Below are positions 36,305-44,892 of a DNA stretch of 64,000 bases, in pieces; the first letter of the stretch is position 1, and each line of letters begins with the position of its first letter. The notes under the pieces are model-generated. The model saw only the letters and a list, made by a program, of their open reading frames with translations. It did no database searches and was not told where the DNA came from. Origin of the DNA: Sphingomonas sp. (GTDB taxonomy: Bacteria; Pseudomonadota; Alphaproteobacteria; Sphingomonadales; Sphingomonadaceae); the NCBI GenBank assembly GCA_017849555.1, contig JAFIGU010000040.1, positions 119,621 through 183,620 of the forward strand, given 5' to 3'. The position numbers and the translations under genes are program-made.

Positions 36305-36384
36305 CCGTTCGGGCTGAGCCTGTCGAAGCCCTGTCTTTCTTCCGAGGAAGAAGTGCAGCCCTTCGACAAGCTCAGGGCGAACGG
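36305..36384. repeat. Palindromic repeat of the PVEAL/FDKLRANG family
   Basis: Arms CCGTTCGGGCTGAGCCTGTC and GACAAGCTCAGGGCGAACGG around a TCTTTCTTCCGAGGAAGAA centre. It fills the gap between the convergent helicase and synthetase genes and could serve as a bidirectional transcript end. Confidence 0.9.
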
Positions 36385-36394
36385 AGGGGGCGAT

Positions 36395-39300
36395 CTACCC
36401 CTCGCGCCCGTACACCTTGGTCGGCACACCCTGAAAGCGCAGCCCCGGCAGCAGATGCTCGTGCTTCATGATCACGCTATGCGGCCCGACATGCGTGTGG
36501 TCGCCGATCACCGCGCCGTAGAGCGGCACGGTCGCCCCCGAGACGGTCGCGCCCTTGCCGATGAACACCTTGTCGGTCTTGAGCACGCGATCCTCGAAGG
36601 TATGTGCCTGGAACATCGCGCTGACGGTCGCACCGTCGCCGATATGGATCATGTCGGGATCGACGACCTGCGCGAATTGCGGCCCGAGCACCGCGCGCTT
36701 GCCGATCGTCAGCCCCATCAGGCGGAGGTAGATCGGCAGGATGAACGTCCCCTCCAGCCCTTGCAGCACGAGGTTGGCGAGCTTGGCCCAGGCGACGTAG
36801 ACGAAGTCCCAACGGCTGCACCAGCATGACCACAAGGCATGCTGCCCCGGCTTCACCCGCCCGATCAGCAGCCACTTGAGCGCCAGCACGGTGAAGCACA
36901 AGGCCACCAGCGGGACGAGCGTCGCCGCCGGGACCACCAGCAGGATATAGACCAACGGCGAGGCCACCATATCCTGCGCGTGGACCAGCATCGCATACCA
37001 GACGGCGGTCAGCAGCAGCGGGACGATCGGCAGGGTGAAGCGCAGCACCTCCCAGAACATCCGGTTGATGTAGCGGATCGCCGAGGGATCGTGGGTCAGG
37101 CTGCGATCGACCTCGATCACCTCGCGGCGCGGCAGATCGAAGCTCGGATGGCCGAAACGCGACTGGCCGGTGACGATCTCGCGCGAATCCGCGACGGTGG
37201 CGATGCCGATCAGGATATTGTCGGGGAGATGTTCGCCCGCCGGGATCACCGCGTGATTGCCGAGAAAGGTGTTGCGCCCAAGCCGGATCGGCGCGAGCGT
37301 GATGCTGCCGTTGCGCGCCTCGCCGCCGCCGAGATAGATGCCATCGGCGAAGAAGGTCTCGGCGCCGATCTCGCACAGCTCGGGGGTGACGTCGATGATC
37401 GTGCTGATCTCGCATTTGCGCCCGACGCGCATCCCCGCCAGCCGCAGCCACATCGACCAGAACAAGGTGCCGCTGAGCCATTCGCCGGCGCGGATCAGGA
37501 GGCCGGTCTTGACCCAGGCGCGGATATAGGCCGGGCTCCTCAGCCCGATCGTCCCCGCGCGGACGCGGCCCATCATCCGCGACATGAGCGCGGTCCAGAT
37601 CAGGGCCAGCGGGATGCCGAGCACCGTCCGCCCGAGCACCGCCACCGCGACGCGTGAGTCGAACGTCGGGTGATAGATCCAGCGCCACACCTCCTCGAAG
37701 CCGATCCCGGCGGCGAGGCAGGTGGCGATCGTCAGCAGCTCGGCCGGAAGCGCCGCGACGAAGGCGGCGGCGCCTTCGGCGAGCATCAGTGACACGCCGT
37801 GTGCCAGCGGAGAAAGCTGGCGCGGCGGCACCGGCGGCGCGGCGGGCGCGGGGCCGACGGGTCCGGCGGGCACCCCGTCCCACAATTCGCCCGGCGGGAT
37901 CGACTTGCCGGCGTTGAGCACCGAAAGCGCGGTCAGCACACTCCCTGCGCCAACGCGGCAATTGCCCTCGACGCCCGAGCGTACGCGCATCGTCGCACCG
38001 GCTTCGAGCGTGATCGGGGCGACGACGATATCGCCGCGGTCGAGCTCGACCAGCCCGACGCGCGCATCCTGCCCGATCGCGGCATAATCGCCGATCTCGA
38101 GCAGATCCCAGCCGCCGCGCCTGAGATCGACCCCGCGGTGGAGATGCACCCCGCGCCCAATCCGCGCGCCGAGCGCACGCAACGCGATCTGCTGGAACAC
38201 CGTGCCTTGCAACAGCGGCCACGGAATCAGCCGCACCGCCTGGAACACCACCCAGTGGCGGAGATAATAATTGCTCCACACCGGGGCGCGGATCGCGCGA
38301 TAGCGGCCGATCACGACACGCTTCACCGCCACCGCAAAGGCGATCGACACCGGCACGTAAACCGCCGCCGCGGCGATCGCGATCAGCGGGGAGAGCAGGA
38401 TGAACGAGACGAGCCCGAGCCGCCCGAACACCGGCGGGAGCAAGCGGAACGCCGCGATCCACGTCACCCACGATCCGATCAGCAACTCGCCGGTGAGCCA
38501 GCTTAGCTGGACGGCATTGGCGAGCACCGGGCGCACCTGCCCCTCGCGCACCACCACCTCGCCGGCGTCGTCCTCGGGGACGGCGCGATCGGCGAGCAGC
38601 GCCAGCGCGCGGACGGTGCGCGCGTCATAGATATCGCTGACGGTGATCCAGTCGGTGCGCGGGTCCTCGCGCAACAGGGTGACGAGCAAGGCGGCGCTGA
38701 GCGAATCGCCGCCGAGGTCCTCGAAGAAATCGTCCTCGACCGATACGGCCGCCGGCCGCTTGAGGATATCCGCGACGCCAACGGCGAGCAGTTGCTCCAT
38801 CTCGGTCTCGGCCGGGACATTGTGGCGATCGACCACCACAGCCGCGAGTTCGAGCATCGGCAGCGCGGCGCGGTTGAGCTTGCCGCCGACGCTTACCGGC
38901 AATTCGTCGATCACCCCGATCCGCATCGGCACCATATAGCGCGGCAAGGTCGTGGCGAGCTGCGCGCGGAGCGCATCGCCGTCGGGCGGCGTCGCCGGAT
39001 CCTCGGCGACGACGAACGCGACCAGCTCCGCCGTGCCGCGATGATCCTGCAACCGGCACCCCGCCGCGCGGACGCCGGGCAGGCTGGCAAGCCGCGTCTC
39101 GATCTCGCCGAGCTCGACGCGATAGCCGCGGATCTTGACCTGCGCGTCGATCCGGCCGTGGTAGAAGAAACTCCCGTCTTCCTCGCGGTGGACGAGATCG
39201 CCGGTGCGATAGAGCCGCCCGAGCCGCGGATGATCGACGAACTTCTCGAGCGTCAGCTCGGGCCGGTTGCGATAGCCCCGCGCGACCCCCGCCCCACTGA

Positions 39301-40399
39301 TGCACAACTCGCCCTGCTGCCCGTCGGGCAGTACCGCGAGATCGTCGTCGAGCACGAAGCCGGTCATCCCCGGCACCGGCCAGCCGATCGTGATCGGGCC
39401 GCCCGCGACGATATCGCCGCGCAGACAGGTCACCGCACATTCGGTCGGGCCGTAGCCGTTGACCAGCCGCCGCCCTTCGGACCACAGATCGGCGATATCG
39501 CGCGGCAGCGCCTCGCCGCCGACATAGAGCAATTTGAGATCGGGCAGCGCGGTGGCGGGATTGCTGCACCCGCTGCTGCGCAGCAAGGTCGGCGGCGGGC
39601 AGAAGACCGTCGCCTTCTCGTCGCGCAGCCAGCCGATGATATCGGGGCCGAGCCGCGCCGCATCATCGTCCATCACCAGCAATGTCGCGCCCGCGGCGAA
39701 GGCGAGCCAGGTTTCCTCGATCGAGGAATCATAGGCCGAGGACGATCCCTGCACGACGCGATCGCCCGGCCCCAGCGCGAACTCCCCCAGATCCGAGGCA
39801 ACGAGATTGGCGATGTTGCGATGCTCGATCATCACCCCCTTGGGGCGCCCGGTGGTGCCCGAGGTGTAGATGACATACGCCAGCCGATCGGCGGCGATAT
39901 CCTGCGGCAACGCGTTCGCTGCGGGCGCCTCGGCGAGCAACGCGGGCACATCGAGCAACCGCGTCATGTCGCCGCACACCGGCGCGAGCCGCGCGATGCC
40001 CGGCTGGTCGGTCAACACCGCGACCGCGCTCGCGTCCTCGACGATCTCGCGCATCCGCTCGTCGGGGAAAGATGCGTCGAGGCAGGTGAAGGCGGCGCCG
40101 GCCTTCAGCGCGGCGAGCTGCGCGACGTACAGCGCCGACGAGGTGCGCGGCAGGTGGATCGCAACGATCTCCTCGCCCTGCACCAGCGCCGCGAGATGCT
40201 GCGCGAGCCGATCGGAGGCGGCGTCGAGCTCGGCATAGCTCAGCTGCTGGCGCGCGGGACGGTTGCGCCCCGGCGGAATATCCAGCGCCGGCCGGTCGGC
40301 ATGATGCGCGACCGCAGCGCGCAGGAAATCGTGGAGCAGCGGCCCCAGTGTCTCATCGGATGTCGCGGCGAGCGAACGTGTGGGATCTTCAAACGCCAT
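36395..40399 (-). CDS. Pls/PosA-family single-module NRPS (poly-amino-acid synthetase)
   Basis: A 1334-residue membrane synthetase related to epsilon-poly-L-lysine synthetase. Residues 1-510 form an adenylation domain: YTSGTTGRPKG at 178-188, NGYGPTE at 314-320, YRTGD at 398-402, Lys507. A carrier domain follows with LGGDSL and phosphopantetheine Ser566. From about 640 there are membrane segments alternating with three soluble segments. The second and third contain left-handed beta-helix acyltransferase-like repeats (e.g. LEIGDYAAIGQDARVG, ITLAPIRLGRNTFLGNHAVI, KVFIGKGATVSGATVP). There is no thioesterase or ordinary condensation domain, as in the family, where the C-terminal part makes the isopeptide links. 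The amino acid is not certain. No degrading-enzyme gene is adjacent. Confidence 0.88.
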   Translation of the reverse strand: MAFEDPTRSLAATSDETLGPLLHDFLRAAVAHHADRPALDIPPGRNRPARQQLSYAELDAASDRLAQHLAALVQGEEIVAIHLPRTSSALYVAQLAALKAGAAFTCLDASFPDERMREIVEDASAVAVLTDQPGIARLAPVCGDMTRLLDVPALLAEAPAANALPQDIAADRLAYVIYTSGTTGRPKGVMIEHRNIANLVASDLGEFALGPGDRVVQGSSSAYDSSIEETWLAFAAGATLLVMDDDAARLGPDIIGWLRDEKATVFCPPPTLLRSSGCSNPATALPDLKLLYVGGEALPRDIADLWSEGRRLVNGYGPTECAVTCLRGDIVAGGPITIGWPVPGMTGFVLDDDLAVLPDGQQGELCISGAGVARGYRNRPELTLEKFVDHPRLGRLYRTGDLVHREEDGSFFYHGRIDAQVKIRGYRVELGEIETRLASLPGVRAAGCRLQDHRGTAELVAFVVAEDPATPPDGDALRAQLATTLPRYMVPMRIGVIDELPVSVGGKLNRAALPMLELAAVVVDRHNVPAETEMEQLLAVGVADILKRPAAVSVEDDFFEDLGGDSLSAALLVTLLREDPRTDWITVSDIYDARTVRALALLADRAVPEDDAGEVVVREGQVRPVLANAVQLSWLTGELLIGSWVTWIAAFRLLPPVFGRLGLVSFILLSPLIAIAAAAVYVPVSIAFAVAVKRVVIGRYRAIRAPVWSNYYLRHWVVFQAVRLIPWPLLQGTVFQQIALRALGARIGRGVHLHRGVDLRRGGWDLLEIGDYAAIGQDARVGLVELDRGDIVVAPITLEAGATMRVRSGVEGNCRVGAGSVLTALSVLNAGKSIPPGELWDGVPAGPVGPAPAAPPVPPRQLSPLAHGVSLMLAEGAAAFVAALPAELLTIATCLAAGIGFEEVWRWIYHPTFDSRVAVAVLGRTVLGIPLALIWTALMSRMMGRVRAGTIGLRSPAYIRAWVKTGLLIRAGEWLSGTLFWSMWLRLAGMRVGRKCEISTIIDVTPELCEIGAETFFADGIYLGGGEARNGSITLAPIRLGRNTFLGNHAVIPAGEHLPDNILIGIATVADSREIVTGQSRFGHPSFDLPRREVIEVDRSLTHDPSAIRYINRMFWEVLRFTLPIVPLLLTAVWYAMLVHAQDMVASPLVYILLVVPAATLVPLVALCFTVLALKWLLIGRVKPGQHALWSCWCSRWDFVYVAWAKLANLVLQGLEGTFILPIYLRLMGLTIGKRAVLGPQFAQVVDPDMIHIGDGATVSAMFQAHTFEDRVLKTDKVFIGKGATVSGATVPLYGAVIGDHTHVGPHSVIMKHEHLLPGLRFQGVPTKVYGREG

Positions 40400-40467
40400 C
40401 GCCGCGCCCTATCGACAAGATGGCGCGCGTCAACGGCGACGTAACGATCGGGTGAAAATGCCTTTCG

Positions 40468-40567
40468 TTCGTCATTCCCGCGAAGGCGGGAATCCATTCA
40501 CCCAGACCTCAGCGATAGAAGCGCAACGACGGTATGAATGGATTCCCGCCTTCGCGGGAATGACGAA
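40468..40567. repeat. Paired palindromic units in inverted orientation
   Basis: Two 33-base arms (40468-40500 and 40535-40567), each containing the palindrome TTCCCGCGAAGGCGGGAA, are exact reverse complements of each other across a 34-base spacer. It lies between the synthetase and PRC-barrel genes. Confidence 0.9.
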
Positions 40568-40594
40568 GGAGGGGTTGCGAGGATCGACCTGCGT

Positions 40595-40969
40595 CTACCA
40601 GGGCGGCGCGCCATAATAGTCGAAGATGATATCGCTGTAGCTGCGGAAGCTCGGCCCGCCGAGGTTGCGCAGCTCGACCGCATCGTAATTGGGCGCATCC
40701 TTGAGGATGTTGCGATCGAGCGGAACGACGAACCCGCCGTGCCCCGGCGCATAATCGAGCAATCCCCAGGGCACCGGATGAAAACGCTCGCCGATGCCGA
40801 GAAAGCCGCCGAACGACATGATCGCATAGAGCACCCGCCCGCTCACCTTGTCGATCGAGAGATCGTCGACATGGCCGAGCCGGTTGCCGGCGCGATCGAA
40901 GACCGGGGTGCCGTTGACGCGGCTGGACAGGATCAGCGCGTGATCGGTTTCCTGTGCGATCTGGGCCAT
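40595..40969 (-). CDS. PRC-barrel domain protein
   Basis: A 124-residue protein with one PRC-barrel domain: LILSSRVNGTPVFDRAGNRLGHVDDLSIDKVSG, then VLYAIMSFGGFLGIGERFHPVPWGLL, the canonical pattern. These domains appear in photosynthetic reaction centres and RNA-processing factors, and as free-standing proteins of unknown function. The C-terminal tail (SYSDIIFDYYGAPPW) is acidic and aromatic. No membrane segment is seen. The neighbouring gene content gives no clue to its partner. It may be a stress-linked protein, as many sphingomonad copies are, but that is only a guess. Confidence 0.85.
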   Translation of the reverse strand: MAQIAQETDHALILSSRVNGTPVFDRAGNRLGHVDDLSIDKVSGRVLYAIMSFGGFLGIGERFHPVPWGLLDYAPGHGGFVVPLDRNILKDAPNYDAVELRNLGGPSFRSYSDIIFDYYGAPPW

Positions 40970-41030
40970 GGTGTCATTTCCCAGCCGGAACGACCGGCTG
41001 CGGTCTCAACGCTCGACGAGGCGGGACGTT

Positions 41031-41134
41031 CCGCCTCCTTGTGTCCCCGCGAGGGCGCGGACCCAGAGCCAAACAATACGCCGTTGTTTGACTTGGCCCC
41101 TGGGTCCCCGCCCTCGCGGGGACACAAGAAGGCG
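41031..41134. repeat. Inverted pair of CCCGCGAGGGCGGGG-type palindromes
   Basis: The left half starts CCGCCTCCTTGTGTCCCCGC and the right half ends GCGGGGACACAAGAAGGCGG. The two halves are imperfect inverted copies of about 46 bases. Confidence 0.85.
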
Positions 41135-41159
41135 GATGTTAGGGCCGCCCCCTTCCCTT

Positions 41160-41227
41160 CCACCCCGGCGAAGGCCGGGGTCCAGTCACGACCGGCCCGA
41201 TACTGGACCCGGCCTTCGCCGGGGTGG
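41160..41227. repeat. Inverted pair of CCCCGGCGAAGGCCGGGG-type palindromes
   Basis: The arms, 41160-41186 and 41202-41227, are nearly perfect inverted copies around the core CCCCGGCGAAGGCCGGGG. It ends just before the Coq4-like gene stop. Confidence 0.85.
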
Positions 41228-41237
41228 TAGCAAGGGC

Positions 41238-42110
41238 TTACTCCGCCGCAGCCGCGAGCGCAGGTTCGGTCGGGCGCGGGTCCTCCGCCACCGCGGTGGT
41301 CCAGTCCCAATGCCCCGCCGGGAGCACGTCTGTGATGCCATATTCAGCGCGGATCTCGACCAGCGGACGGTCGATCATCTCGCGCCACGGCACCAGCATC
41401 AACGGCATCTTCCAGTTCCGCCCCTGCTCCGCGCCGACGAATTCGGCGTCGAGCTGGACCTTGAAGCCTTCCGGATAATGCAGCCCGCTCTTCATATAGG
41501 TCTTGGCGCGAAGATAGGTCGAGACGCGGTTGAAGAACGCCGCCAGCTCGGGACAGAAATAATTGTAGAAGGCGTACATATTGGCGGTGAGCAGCGCGAC
41601 CTCGCCGGCGTGATTGGTCTCGAAGCCGGTCACCATATGCTCGATATCGTGGGTGAAGGTGCGTTCCTTGAGATAGAAAGTGTAATCGCTGTCGACCTTC
41701 ATCCCCTGGAAGAAATAATCCATCTGATAGCCGCTGTTGGCGAGGAAATCGTGGATTACATGGCCCAAAGTGCCGGGCTTGCAATGTTTGACGTCCTCGA
41801 CCTTGAAGTCGGACAGCACACGACGATCGAGCCAGTCGCGGAATTCGGGCAGCCGCGCCTTTTCCTCCTCGAACAGCCGGAAGATCGCGGGCATGTCCTC
41901 CAGATTGTGCAGGATCTGCGCCACCTCGGGGATGAAAGCGGTGTTGGGCATATCGGGCCCGTTGCGGCGCAACATCTCCTGCGCGATCAGCGCGCGGAGC
42001 GGGGCGTTGTTGAGATATTTTGACGAGCTGATCAGCACCGAGCTTTCGGTGGCATGCTGGACGATCGAGCCGTTGAAATATTCGTAATCGGCCTGGCTGA
42101 CTTCGACCAT
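41238..42110 (-). CDS. Coq4-like protein
   Basis: A 290-residue protein of the Coq4 fold. The diagnostic metal-binding signature HDxxHx11E is present (HDIEHMVTGFETNHAGE). It is preceded by a long helical region and GTLGHVIHDFLANSGY, and followed by VALLTANMYAFYNYFCPELAAFF. In mitochondria COQ4 removes the C1 carboxylate and hydroxylates that position during ubiquinone synthesis. Here the gene is with a D-aminoacylase-family enzyme and a P450 island, not with ubi genes. It may act on another ring compound. The C-terminus is Ala-rich and ends near a repeat. Confidence 0.82.
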   Translation of the reverse strand: MVEVSQADYEYFNGSIVQHATESSVLISSSKYLNNAPLRALIAQEMLRRNGPDMPNTAFIPEVAQILHNLEDMPAIFRLFEEEKARLPEFRDWLDRRVLSDFKVEDVKHCKPGTLGHVIHDFLANSGYQMDYFFQGMKVDSDYTFYLKERTFTHDIEHMVTGFETNHAGEVALLTANMYAFYNYFCPELAAFFNRVSTYLRAKTYMKSGLHYPEGFKVQLDAEFVGAEQGRNWKMPLMLVPWREMIDRPLVEIRAEYGITDVLPAGHWDWTTAVAEDPRPTEPALAAAAE

Positions 42111-42167
42111 GACGATCTCTCCTGAAAAATCAGGCCCGCGACGCGCGTGCGTCGCGGGCCGCTCCGA

Positions 42168-43910
42168 TCATTCCGCTGCCTGCGCCAGCGCGGGTGCGGC
42201 GGGCGGGCTGACGAATTCGCCCGGCATCGCGCCGGTGAAACGGCCCTCGAAGAAGGTCGGCATGCCGTTGACCATCGTCAGCCGCATCGGCGCCGCATCG
42301 CGGGTGTAGCGCCACGTCACCCCGAAATCGCCGGTCGGCACGTCGAAGCGTTTATATTCCTCGCGCCGCTGGATTTCGTTGAGATCGAACACCGCGATAT
42401 CGGCGCGCAGCCCCGGCTTGATCGCGCCGCGATCGTGGAAGCCGAAATGCCCGGCGAGCTTGCCCGTCATGACATGGATCGCTTCTTCGATCGTCACCTT
42501 GCCTTCGTCGCGGCAATATTTGGTGAGCAGCAGGATATTCTCGCCGCCGCCGCAGAACATCTGGCCGTGCGCGGGAGCGTCGGAGATGTTGCCGACGGTC
42601 TGCGGATGCTTGAGCAATTCGACCGTGAGGTCCTCGAGCTTAGGGAACGGGGCCATATGCACCGTCGAACGGACGCCATTGGCGATGATCCACTCGGCCA
42701 TCGCATCCGAATGATGCAGCCCGCGCGAGTCGGCATATTCCTTGAGCGTGATGTTGATCGGCCCCATGCCGTTGTCCGAGTTGCGCAAGTGCAGCCGGTG
42801 CGGATTGTTCATCGGGGCGTGCGGCCATACCTTGGTATCCCAGCTTTCGCGCGCCCGCGCGCGCCAGTCGGGATCGTTGAGCAGCGCGAGCTTGGCTTCC
42901 TCGGTCTCGGCCAGCACCACCTCATGCCAGACATAATCGTTCGACTGGGCGAAGATCAGCGAGCGGGTGAGCGACAAGGTGTTGGTCGGCGAGACATGCG
43001 CGAAGCCCGGCCAGATATCATAGCCGTCGGCCTGCGCCTGCTCGACCAGCGGCTTCATGATCTCCAGCGCGGGCTTCTGGAATTCGAGCGTCGGGATCGC
43101 GCCGGCGATCTGGACGCGCAATTTCTTGCCCTTGAGCAGCCGCACCAGCCGTTCGAGGCTCGCCGGGGCGGACATGCGCATGAAGGTGTCGACGATCACC
43201 TGCATCGTGCAGCCGGGGTAGCGTGCCAGCACGTCGATCAGCGCGGCGAACTCGGCATCGTCAGCGATCAAGGTCGGCACCGGCCGGTCCTGCCCGTCAT
43301 GATCGAGCAGGTTGGACGACATGCCGAGCGCGCCCGCCTCCATCGCGTCTTCGAGCAATTCGGCCATCTTGGCGATTTCGGCCGGGGTGGCGACGCGCTT
43401 CCACGCGTCCATTCCCATTGCGGCGAGCCGGATCGCGAGATGCCCGACGAAGGCGCCGTAATTGGCCGGGATCTTGAGCCGCGTCGTCATCGACCGCTGA
43501 TATTCGGACCATGTGCGCCAATCCCACGGCAAATTCTTCTGGAACGGCCCTTCGGGGATATCCTCGAAGAAGGAGAAGATCTTGATCATCTCGAACGCGA
43601 CTTCGGGATCGTCCGAGATCGGCGCGGCGGAAAAACCGCAATTGCCCATCACCACCGTCGTCGCGCCATAGCTGGGCAGCGGATCGAGATCGGGCTGCCA
43701 CCACATCGTCGCATCGAAATGGGTGTGGCTCTCGATGAAACCGGGGGTGACATAGCAGCCGGTGGCGTCGATCACCCGCTCATCGTCATGCGGGGTGAGG
43801 CCGGGCGCGACCTCCGCGATCGTCTTGCCCTTCACCCGCACGTCGGCGGCGAATGCCGGCGCGCCGGTGCCGTCGACCACCGTACCGCCCTTGATCAGAA
43901 TCGCACTCAT
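42168..43910 (-). CDS. N-acyl-D-amino-acid deacylase family amidohydrolase
   Basis: A 580-residue cytoplasmic metal-dependent hydrolase. Characteristic segments: VVDGTGAPAFAADVRVKGK, GFIESHTHFDATMWWQPDLDP with the HxH pair, YGATTVVMGNCGFSAAP with the bridging Cys, and C-terminal KPGLRADIAVFDLNEIQ. These match the D-aminoacylase/amidohydrolase-3 family and differ from the 25.6 kb enzyme, which lacks GNCG. The ATG at 43910 has GGAAGAGG before it. It lies upstream of the Coq4-like gene, 57 bases apart, and likely forms an operon with it. A non-amino-acid amide or cyclic substrate is possible, as family names are often too narrow. Confidence 0.85.
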   Translation of the reverse strand: MSAILIKGGTVVDGTGAPAFAADVRVKGKTIAEVAPGLTPHDDERVIDATGCYVTPGFIESHTHFDATMWWQPDLDPLPSYGATTVVMGNCGFSAAPISDDPEVAFEMIKIFSFFEDIPEGPFQKNLPWDWRTWSEYQRSMTTRLKIPANYGAFVGHLAIRLAAMGMDAWKRVATPAEIAKMAELLEDAMEAGALGMSSNLLDHDGQDRPVPTLIADDAEFAALIDVLARYPGCTMQVIVDTFMRMSAPASLERLVRLLKGKKLRVQIAGAIPTLEFQKPALEIMKPLVEQAQADGYDIWPGFAHVSPTNTLSLTRSLIFAQSNDYVWHEVVLAETEEAKLALLNDPDWRARARESWDTKVWPHAPMNNPHRLHLRNSDNGMGPINITLKEYADSRGLHHSDAMAEWIIANGVRSTVHMAPFPKLEDLTVELLKHPQTVGNISDAPAHGQMFCGGGENILLLTKYCRDEGKVTIEEAIHVMTGKLAGHFGFHDRGAIKPGLRADIAVFDLNEIQRREEYKRFDVPTGDFGVTWRYTRDAAPMRLTMVNGMPTFFEGRFTGAMPGEFVSPPAAPALAQAAE

Positions 43911-43994
43911 TGCCTCTTCCTCTCCTTGTGCCCGACCCGTTCGCCGGGACTCGTTCAAACACCCGGCGATTATGCTCACGCCGCGGCGCGCGGA

Positions 43995-44009
43995 CCAAAT
44001 TGGACAGGG
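43995..44009 (+). promoter_or_regulatory. CCAAATTGACTAGGG-like motif (variant 1)
   Basis: CCAAATTGGACAGGG, 12 of 15 matching the copy at 60859. It lies in the divergent gap between the deacylase and the HTH regulator, 52 bases before the regulator's GTG. Confidence 0.3.
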
Positions 44010-44061
44010 TCAATCGGATCACATAAAGATACGATATGGATCGCCAGATGATCTTCGAACG

Positions 44062-44805
44062 GTGAATCGCTCCCCTGGTCAGGAGGCGTTGCTCGCGGTG
44101 CTGCGGCGCCATTTGCGCGGCGCCGGGTGGAGCGTACGGCGCATCGCCGAGGCGCTGTCGGCGAGCGAGCCGACGATCAAGCGCTGGCTCGCCGGGCGCG
44201 GGCTGACGCTCGATCGGCTGGAGGCGCTGGCGGGCTTGTGCGACGTGTCGCTCGCCGATCTGGTCCGCGAGAGCGAGGCGCCCCCGCCGCACCTCGCCAA
44301 CGAGCTGACGCTCGCGCAGGAAAAGGCGTTGAGCGAGGATATCCTGCTCTCCTTCCTGTTCATCGCGATCCTGAGCGGGGAGAATTGGCAGGAGCTGGCG
44401 CAGGATCTCGCGATCCCCGCGGCGACGATGGAGGCGATGCTCGGCCGGCTCTACAAACTGGCGTTGATCGACCGGCTGCCCGGCGGCCGTGCGCGCACGC
44501 GGATCAATCCGCATATCGTATGGCGCAAGCTGCCGATGCGGCGTCAGTTCGAATTGCAGATGAAGCGCCAGTTCCTCGAAATGGATTTCAGCGCGGACGA
44601 CGCGGTTTACGGGTCGACGGTGATCAAGCTGTCGGAGGCCGGGGCGGCACAAATGGCGGAGATGATCGAGCGCCACCGCCGCGAGCTTTCGGCGCTCGCG
44701 GTGGCGGATCGCGCCGAGAGCCACTTGCCGCGGGGCTGGCACGCGGTGCTGAGCGCGGCGCGGCCGCTCGATCTGACGCAGCTGCGGGAAATGTCGCAGG
44801 GTTAA
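44062..44805 (+). CDS. Cro/XRE-type HTH regulator with large C-terminal domain
   Basis: A 247-residue DNA-binding protein. The N-terminal helix-turn-helix is GWSVRRIAEALSASEPTIKRWLAGRGLTLDRLEALAGLCDVSLADLV. The remaining 170 residues form a helical domain I cannot name (LSEDILLSFLFIAILSGENWQELAQDL, LGRLYKLALIDRLPGG, ...RQFLEMDF). The regulator at 50371 has the same layout and length and shows similar segments, so the two look like paralogues. The start is a GTG at 44062. It is divergent from the deacylase/Coq4 operon and probably controls it. Confidence 0.8.
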   Translation: MNRSPGQEALLAVLRRHLRGAGWSVRRIAEALSASEPTIKRWLAGRGLTLDRLEALAGLCDVSLADLVRESEAPPPHLANELTLAQEKALSEDILLSFLFIAILSGENWQELAQDLAIPAATMEAMLGRLYKLALIDRLPGGRARTRINPHIVWRKLPMRRQFELQMKRQFLEMDFSADDAVYGSTVIKLSEAGAAQMAEMIERHRRELSALAVADRAESHLPRGWHAVLSAARPLDLTQLREMSQG

Positions 44806-44828
44806 AATCGAGCGGCGGCCCAAGCCCG

Positions 44829-44887
44829 CTTGTGTCCCCGCGAAGGCGGGGACCCAGTCTGGGCTCCCGCCTTCGCGGGAGCACAAG
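44829..44887. repeat. Two adjacent CCCGCGAAGGCGGG-type palindromes
   Basis: CTTGTGTCCCCGCGAAGGCG unit followed by an inverted CTCCCGCCTTCGCGGGAG unit ending in CACAAG, lying between convergent genes. Confidence 0.88.
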
Positions 44888-44892
44888 CGAGG

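Noticed and set aside
38792-40444. A 550-residue plus-strand frame inside the synthetase gene
   Set aside because: The minus strand carries the full adenylation and carrier motifs, and the plus frame has none.
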